DNA of 64,000 nt, taken from contig OZ024927.1 in assembly GCA_964017235.1 (NCBI GenBank), forward strand, positions 29,717,160-29,781,159, written 5' to 3'. The stretch's first letter is position 1. Each line of letters starts with the position of its first letter. This DNA is from Sabellastarte sp. h YS-2021. Lineage: Eukaryota > Annelida > Polychaeta > Sabellida > Sabellidae. Below the pieces are notes generated by a model, which made no database searches, was not told the DNA's origin, and saw nothing but the letters and a program-made list of their open reading frames with translations. Made by a program: the position numbers and the translations under genes. Below, piece by piece: positions 57,455 through 64,000 of the stretch.

Positions 57455-58516
57455 TCAGTTGTGATGTTATGATGGAAATGTACATCATCATTGTTCTATA
57501 TACCTGGTAGTTCCAAGGTGATAGAAGAACAGGTAGTTCCAAGGTGATAGAAGGTGTCCTTATCTCTTGAAAATATTAAAAGTGTAGGTGTGATGTAGCC
57601 CTTGAATACCAACAAAAGTGGTGCCACTTTACCCTTGTTGGACAAAAAAAATCATTTTCTGATAGTTTTCTCATGTTAAAACAATTGTAGCACCTCTGAA
57701 AACAGATTAGAATCAACCACAATTACAGAGGGTTATGCAGCGCTGAGGAAGGGTTTCACACTTCCCTGCTTTATTGCCAGATCAGGGTCTGCCATGCTGT
57801 CAGAACAGATATGCCTGAAGTGGGTTACATTGGCTAAAGCCCTACAAATGAAACGACTGGAGTATTTTTGAAAGAGTAACAAAAAACTGCTGTACTTGCT
57901 CCAGTCATTACTTATTAAAATATGGAGTAGTGCTCTGAAAGACATTTGGTGATGGGGTTCCCATCAATAATCTTCTGGCCGTCAAAATGCCAGTCACTGA
58001 AAGACCTTGAAATTAAATAAGATTTGCATACATTGTCTTTTTATATTCTTCACTGTTCATTTATAAAATTACTATTGTATGGGCATTCTTATTGAAATTT
58101 TGTAAACTCTCCTTTGGTTTACTTATATCAAAAAGGGTTTCTTTTATTCAGATTAAAAAGATTGTTTTCTCTATATTGCAGTATTATTAAAACAAATTTG
58201 CAAGAACAACTGAATGTCATGTTAAAACACTTTAAGTAAAATCTGTTAAGTAGAAATAACATTTAAGTATAAATATATGTCCTCAAAAAGCATCTTTTAT
58301 TAGTTTTTACTCTGCTATCTCAAATCTCTGTTCAAATATCGGTAAGTATTTTGGGGGGTTAATATGTGTTTCTTTGTACATTTATATAAGTTACTGAGCC
58401 TTAACGGATTATTAACAAACACCAGCTGGAACTAGCAATTCATTCTTTTATTAATAAATACCCATTGGAGGTGGCAATTCACTCCAAATTTCAGATTGTA
58501 TTTCTGATAAAATTTT
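57455..58516. other. Non-coding, no recognised feature
   Basis: A 25-bp tandem duplication ('tggtagttccaaggtgatag' + 'aagaa(c)') sits at about 57505-57552. Nothing else is recognised. Confidence 0.45.
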
Positions 58517-58570
58517 TACGGTGCTTAATCTCCAGCAAAAGAGAGACTAAGGCACTTTAAGCAGAAAACA
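58517..58570 (-). mobile_element. LINE 3' tail fragment
   Basis: Minus strand 'gtgccttagtctctcttttg' + 'ctggagattaagcaccgtaa' + 'aaatttt' has the same layout as the LINE 3' end at 61135-61190: 'ccttag', a small stem-loop, 'attaagc.cc.taaaaat'. Confidence 0.55.
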
Positions 58571-61134
58571 AAATTTTAAAATAAAAATCCCGGGACATTA
58601 AAAAGGGGTCAAGTCAATCTTTTTTCGTTATCCCCATCAAAAATTAAACAAATCTAATCAAGCATAAATATTATATAATATTATAACATACACCTGACTA
58701 GTTCTAAGAATTTTTTTCAATACTCACAGGTCCATCAAATGTCCACAGATATCTATATCCACTCAATTAACCAATACATGTGTCACTGGAGTAATCCAGA
58801 ATTGACCAGAACAAGATAAATTGTCTGTTTAGTCAACAAATTCTCCAGGACAATAGCAAACTATCTCAGCCAGAAATTCAATATCTCATGTCTTCTGTTA
58901 TATATTCCAGTCTCCTTTTTCAGGCAAATCAAACACTTTTGTTTATTAATCAGTAAAACCAATAGAACTACAGCCCTGGATCAACGGGCAAGTTAAAGAT
59001 TCCAGTGTTTTCCTCCTTTTACTGGACCTTCTATCCATTCACCCGCCTTCTGGGCTCAAGTATATCTATCGTCTTTTTCCCCTCCCCTAAACGAGTAAAT
59101 GTGCAGAGGCAACTAACACACAAGTGTGTCTGTGGTATTGTAAACACACTCAGAGAACCATACATCCACACCAACACACACACACAGAAAGTGAGAGACA
59201 GAAAGTATGGCTGAAATAGCAAACTTTTCTGTCAGGAAAACATCAGTGCTACTCACCCCCTCTACTAAAAACAGGGAAAAAAAAGATGAATACACCACCT
59301 AGAAGACCAATTATGCACTAATAATTAACTACTGTCTCTCTGCTTTCAATAAATTTGTGACACTAAACCAAACTGTGGTACACTAAATCTTTGTCAGAAT
59401 ATTGAACTCGACAAAGTGATTTAACAAAATGTAGTTTATTTCAGATAATATGGATTACACAATTGTTTCACTTAACTTTTAGAAAATCAATGTTGTAAAG
59501 GTAAAAGGAAAGAATTTGTAAGGTAAAATGTTACTGTTGGCACACTATTGTCTATTACAAAGTTATGGACATCCTGAGTTCATGATCATGTTTTTTAAGG
59601 CCAAAGACTCCCAATAGGCATGGAAACTTGAAAATGACAGTCAAAATATCCTTAGGCAATGTTTTCTCTTTCAGAAATGACACAATAAAATGTGATCTCT
59701 TTCAATGATTTCAATTGAGGAAACACACTGAACTTCATAGAGATTCACACTGTATTACATTATTCTGTCAAAATGCTCAGATATATATGCAGGAAAACTT
59801 CCAATGAAAACTTAGTAACACTTAGACATTTTAGTTACAGTTAAAATAGATTGGTGTTTCAAAATCTTAACAATATATAGCCAATGGTTAACAGATGGAC
59901 AATTAGGAATATCTAACCTCTATTTCTTAAAGGGGCTTTCACAGCTCTTCAGTTATACAGAAAATGTCTTTTTATTAAATAAAAATAGCATCAGAGATGC
60001 CCATACCCCACAGCCTGGGGAAAAAGTTTTCAACACCATGAGATAAAGAAGTAGTGAAATAGTACAAAGATCAGGATAAATAAAGGTGATCATTATAAAT
60101 ACATTAGACCTCTGATTGTCACTAATGCAAAATTAGCACAAAATTCTATTATTTTTTCCTTGTTTTAAAGGGTGTCCTCGGTAGCAAATTTCACTGTAGC
60201 AAATTACTGTAGAGAATTTTTGACTTTTCTATTTGATCCAGCTTAAGACACAATCAGTGATACAAATACATGTGGGGTTTGTTATTATTCAACCCCACAA
60301 AAAGGTCAACAAAGAACAATATCTTTATTAGAATCAGCCAAAATCACGACTTAATATGGACAGGAAAAACATTTATAATTTAAGCTTTTACTTCAAAAAT
60401 TGCATTTATTTCCAAAAGTATCCATTACTTTGTCAAATTGAGCAGAGCCTTGAGTCGATATCATTCTTTTGTTATTGCTCATAAAACAGTCTCATTGTGA
60501 ACTTAATGTGAATCTCTTATATTTGTTGCAAGTTTTTATTGCCTTTCTAAAGATAGTTTTCACGATACTTCCAGTAAAATGGGGTTATGAAATATTCATA
60601 AAACTGTATATAGAAGACAAAAGGTAGATTGCAATCTGTATCTTGTGAAATGAAATGTCAAGCTTGTCCAAATTTTAGAAAGTAGATTTCCTGTCAAGAC
60701 CAAAAAAGTGGTATTTTGGGCCAGTCAGAAATTGACACTCAGAAAAAAGTCAAAAGATAGAAATAAAAGCTGCCAAGACAGACAATAAGTAACCTGGTTT
60801 AAATGAATATCATCTTTCAAGAGAAATAAGAAATCTTTCTACTTTTTCTAAGTATGTGAGGTTATGTTGCCACGGTTATTTGTGCATCTGTTTGTATATC
60901 TTGCACGATTAATCCAGTGATATGTGAGTGATGCCAAAACAAAATATCCAATCACAATGATGAGTAACCAGTGTTTATGGGAACTAAAATGTTGAAATGA
61001 GAATGTTTGGTTAAATATTAACAGAAATTAATAGAGAATTTTGTGGTTGTTTATGGTGGTTATTGAGTTATCTTTACAGTACTCTACATTATTTACAGAA
61101 AAATGTACCACATTCAATTTCATTCTGTTCTATT
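58571..61134. other. Non-coding, no recognised feature
   Basis: AT-rich; no gene, RNA or repeat family recognised. Short CA-rich patch at about 59165-59186. Confidence 0.45.
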
Positions 61135-61915
61135 CTGTATTTTTATGGTGCTTAATCTCTGCCAGGCAGACTCTAAGGCGCAACACCAAAATCCAATTAA
61201 AAAAAAAATCATCTCTCCATAGCCGTTGCCAAGTCTAGTACCATGGAGATGCTAGATAGAGTGTATGCTAAGTTGGGAATGCCTTTTTGAAGAGATATGA
61301 TTTTAACTTTCTTCTGAAACAGGCGAGAGTTGGGGCAGAATGGGCTTCATCAGGCAAATCATTCCAAACTTGTGGGAGCATCAAAAGCAAAGCTGTGGCC
61401 AAAGTGTTTTTTTTTTATTTATGTACAGATGGACAGAATTGAGGAACCTCCAAGAACCTTTTATCTGGACAGTTACCTTGTACTATATGTTCCACAATGA
61501 GAAGACAGAAGAGAACCGAAGTAATTGGGATGACCACTGTGAAGAAACTAGAGTGGCAGTTTTGAAGATACGGCAAAATTCAACTCGGAGCAAATGGAGT
61601 CATTTGAGAATAGGAGGTTCCCGAGTGTATTTGTTACAGTTTGTGACAATCCTGGCCAGTGTGTTTTAAATACACTGCAGTTAGCGCATGTTGAGACTGG
61701 ATAGATACCTGAAGCGAGAGTTGCAGTAATCAAGGTGACTACTCATCAAGGCATAAGTCTCCAGGATAGCAGCCTCATCAGTCAAGTATTGTCTAACCCG
61801 CCTGAGATCACGCATTTGAATGAAGCATGTCTTACAAATATTGCGGACATGATCAGCAAAGGAGAAATTAGCATCAAACCAGACACCAAGGTTCTTTACA
61901 ACAACTGCTGGATGC
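61135..61915 (-). pseudogene. LINE (CR1/L2-like), C-terminal RT region and 3' UTR
   Basis: Reading downward from ~61915 on the minus strand: HPAVVVKNLGVWFDANFSF, ADHVRNICKTCF, LRRVRQYLTDEAA, SSHLDYCNS, then NTLARIVTN and ILK.LHLL.VEF, FKTATL, FGHSFAFDAP, and finally EAHSAPTLACFRRKLKSYLF + KKAFPT with its stop at 61268-61270. These are the post-catalytic and C-terminal motifs of CR1/L2-type proteins. Several in-frame stops and at least one frameshift disable it. The 3' UTR ends near 61135 with 'cgccttagagtctgcctggc' + 'agagattaagcac' and a tail of 'agaat/agaac'-like repeats. It belongs to the same family as 7285-7712. Confidence 0.9.
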
Positions 61916-62040
61916 ATGAAACTAGAAATAGGAAGCCCTGTCAAAAGAGAAAGTGGAACAATAGAGAAATACTGTATGTGCATTGCATACAGAAAAAACA
62001 GATCATGTGTAATGTCCACCCATGATGCTTGGAAAGGCTA
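61916..62040. other. Junction between LINE 3' part and inserted satellite
   Basis: On the minus strand the LINE consensus is lost between 'HP' near 61915 and the satellite at 62041. The segment 'aatgtccaccc' (62012-62022) has a similar partner 'tatgtccaccc' (63350-63360) near the other LINE half, which could mark a duplication or shared ends. The exact border is unresolved. Confidence 0.4.
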
Positions 62041-62960
62041 TATTTACAGTTTTTTATTTTCCGCTAAAAACCGAGATGGCTACCAAAAGTGGTGAAAATT
62101 GAAATTTTTCCCTCTTGCATAGGATACCCTTGAACATAACATAACATATGATTTTTATATAGCGCTTATCACTTAGTGTGTCTCTAAGTGCTGTGGGTCA
62201 AAGATTCACTAGAAATGGCTCTATCTTTTATGGTTGCCCAGATATTTACAATTTTTTATTTTCAGCTAAAATCCAAGATGGCCTCCAAAAGTGGCGAAAA
62301 TTGAAACTTTCATCTTTTGCAGAGGTACCCCTGTACTACCTTGTGGGTCAAAAATTTGCTCGAAATAGCTCTATCCCTTATGCTTTACTTGATATTTACA
62401 ATTTTTTATTTTCCGCTAAAATCCAAGATGGGCGCCAAAAGTGGCCAAAATTGAAATTTTTCTATTTTCAATAGAACACCCTTGAACTATCCTGGGTTCA
62501 AAAATTCACTCAAAATAACTTTATCTCTCACGGTTTCCCAGATATGTACACTTTTTTATTTTCCACTAAAATCCAAAGAGAGCCGCCATAAGTTGCAAAA
62601 ATTGAATTTTTTCCCTTTTCAATGGGATATCCTTGTACTACCCTGTGGGCCAAAAATTCACTCAAAATCATTCTATTTCTTACGGTTCCCAGATATTTAC
62701 ACTTTCTTATTTTCTGCTAAAATCTGCTAAGATGACCGCCAAAAGTGGCGAAAATTGAAATTTTTCGCTTTTGCATAAGATACTCTTGTATAGCCCTGTG
62801 GGCCAAAAATTTGCTCAAAATGGCTCCGTCTCTTACGGTTTCTGAGATATTTTCAATTTTAAATTTTTAGGTTTTACACAGGATAATCTTCTATTACCCT
62901 TTGGGTCGAAAATTTGCCCAAAATCACTCTATGTGTAACGCTTTCTGAGATATAAGCAAA
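62041..62960. repeat. ~150-bp satellite-like array, ~6 units
   Basis: The landmark 'gatatttaca' or a variant recurs at about 62041, 62243, 62393, 62543, 62694, 62848 and 62950, giving units of 150-154 bp (the first is 202 because of a small insertion). Each unit also has 'ttttttattttccgctaaaa' + 'tccaagatgg', 'gccaaaagtggcgaaaattg' + 'aaattttt', 'cccttgtactaccctgtggg' and 'caaaaattcactcaaaatgg'. Since 150 is a multiple of 3, frames with ~50-residue repeats stay open (62178-62474, 62482-62730), but nothing else supports coding. Confidence 0.9.
62134..62193 (-). mobile_element. Short LINE/SINE 3'-tail insertion inside the array
   Basis: About 55 bp extra in the first satellite unit. On the minus strand it reads 'gcacttagagacacactaag' + 'tgataagcgctatataaaaa' + 'tc', then (atgtt)n. 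This is the stem-loop plus 'taagcgctataaaaat' tail seen on the LINEs here, with a pentamer repeat end. It is probably an extremely 5'-truncated retroinsertion. Confidence 0.6.
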
Positions 62961-63384
62961 TTACTCAAAAGTAGTATTGAAAATAGCCAATAAAGTACCT
63001 AAATGGCTATTACTCGCTTACTTGCAGAGCTATCAGTCCCAAATACAATACCAAGCAAGCTATAGACATAATAATCTTGTATTCCCAATTTTAGTAAAAT
63101 ATCTTGAATCATTTTTCCTTAAATGCACGGAAACCAATTGGTACTGAAAATAGCTGTACTTAGGTATTACTCAGTAAGCAAAAGAGCTACAACAGCTGAA
63201 ATCCCAAGCAAGACACTGACCCAATAATCCTGCGTACCAAATTTTGTGAATATAGCTCTAATACAGTAACTTTTCCTTAAAATGAGCGGTAACGATGTGT
63301 GACGCTGGACATCAGACGTTAGACAGCAGATGCTGGAAAAGCAAAAATAATATGTCCACCCCCACAGGGGGTGCACATAATTAA
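62961..63384. other. Rest of the insertion in the LINE
   Basis: Two loosely similar halves ('tggctattactcgcttac ... gctatcagtcccaaataca' near 63004 and 'gctgtacttaggtattactc ... gagctacaacagctgaaatc' near 63154) suggest a further ~145-bp repeat. It ends with the inverted pair 'tatgtccacccccac' / 'gggggtgcacata' (63350-63379). No gene. Confidence 0.45.
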
Positions 63385-64000
63385 CAAATGTCCTAACTGG
63401 GAGATAGGGATCTAATTTCTTGAGTTGAGCATGGAATCCACAGATGATAAACTCTGTATTGTCAGGGTTTAATTTAAGCATACTTGATGACATCCATTCT
63501 TGAAGATCCAGAAGACATGAATTCAGTTTGTCAAAAGCCAGGGCTGCATTTGTGTGAGACATATGGATAAACAACTGGGTGTCTTCTGCATAAAAGTGGA
63601 GTTTGATGTCACGGTGCATTCCAATAACCTTGCTCAAAGGAGTGGTATATAGGTCTTATGGTACTCCAAACAGCAGCTCACGCAATTCAGAGAGGGTTGA
63701 CCCAATTTTAATTGCTTGGAATCAGTGGCTGAGATAGGATGTGAACTACTTCAAGGCTGTGCCACAGACACCAAACCATGACTTAATACAATTAAGAAGA
63801 GTAGTGTGGTCAACTATGTTGAACGCAGTTCCAGTAAGACCAATTTAGCAGGCTCATCCCATGATAGTGAGAGATGAATCTCAATTTTGATCTCGGTTTC
63901 AGTGGAGTGACCACTTTTGTATGCAGATTGCCTAGGATTATCAAAATTGTTACTGTTGATATGTTGCATGAGATGTTTCAAAGAGAACCTCTTGTTAACA
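63385..64000 (-). pseudogene. LINE (CR1/L2-like) reverse transcriptase core, cut by window end
   Basis: From the window edge on the minus strand: QSAYKSGHSTET, then 'ELLFGVP' followed by a stop where GVPQGSVLGP is expected, TTPLSKVIG, HFYAEDTQLFIHMS, LDLQEWMSSSMLKLNPD and FIICGFHAQLKKLDPYLPVR. These are the conserved blocks around the catalytic YxDD loop. Here the loop reads YAED instead of YADD, and the GVPQ block is partly deleted, so it could not be active. Frameshifts occur between 63650 and 63900. With 61135-61915 it forms one LINE copy on the minus strand, split by the satellite; its 5' part lies beyond position 64000. Confidence 0.92.

Noticed and set aside
62178..62730. Protein with 50-residue repeats
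   Set aside because: The 150-bp satellite unit is a multiple of three, so long frames arise automatically; there are length changes between units (150, 151, 154) that break the frame.

Overview
The window looks like AT-rich, gene-poor eukaryotic DNA from an invertebrate animal. I found no convincing host protein-coding gene, no canonical tRNA or rRNA gene and nothing bacterial. Nearly all open frames are short and have no family signature. The only frames I can read as real protein families are broken pieces of a CR1/L2-type LINE reverse transcriptase. The mixture of tRNA-derived SINEs, CR1/L2-like LINEs, many TIR/MITE families and pearl/HINE-like repeats with TTTG-rich ends and 'atggacggatttt' cores suggests a marine invertebrate, most likely a mollusc or another lophotrochozoan. 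That placement is inference. The window is probably intergenic or a large intron.

Layout. 1-8.8 kb: MITEs (1208-1727, 2095-2218, 4935-5405, 5854-6085), a LINE 3' fragment (7285-7712) and a tRNA-SINE. 10.7-12.7 kb: a nest in which a HINE-like repeat was hit by a 959-bp TIR element and by a hAT-like element with an 8-bp target duplication. 14.2-16.8 kb: a Tigger-like MITE, then a three-element nest (TTA-flanked outer element containing an 8-bp-TSD hAT-like MITE and a TAA-flanked GC-rich MITE). A second copy of that GC-rich MITE lies inverted at 19970-20693. 21.3-28.2 kb: a TIR element with a 30-bp minisatellite at its edge, degraded SINEs, a small Tigger-like MITE and a 115-bp tandem repeat. 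29.8-37.7 kb: HINE-like repeats, a third TAA-flanked GC-rich MITE, a TA-flanked element that shares its core with the hAT-like MITE at 15.4 kb, and SINEs. 37.9-39.6 kb: a foldback element whose arms are arrays of a 22-bp perfect palindrome and which encloses a LINE fragment. 40.1-41.7 kb: a ~351-bp tandem repeat split by a SINE. 42-58 kb: scattered SINEs (two with perfect 13-bp target duplications), HINE-like copies, a TA-flanked MITE, LINE tails, and a small GC-rich promoter-like patch near 48.0 kb. 61.1-64.0 kb: a 3'-terminal LINE copy on the minus strand, interrupted by a ~150-bp satellite array and running off the window end.

Functionally this is a record of transposon activity. The LINE family probably supplied the machinery for at least one SINE family, because SINE family B and the LINE share a 3' tail. 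The DNA elements here are all non-autonomous. The most unusual items are the palindrome-iterated foldback element, the ~200-bp core shared by two TIR elements with different ends and different target duplications, and the palindrome shared by MITEs with different termini.
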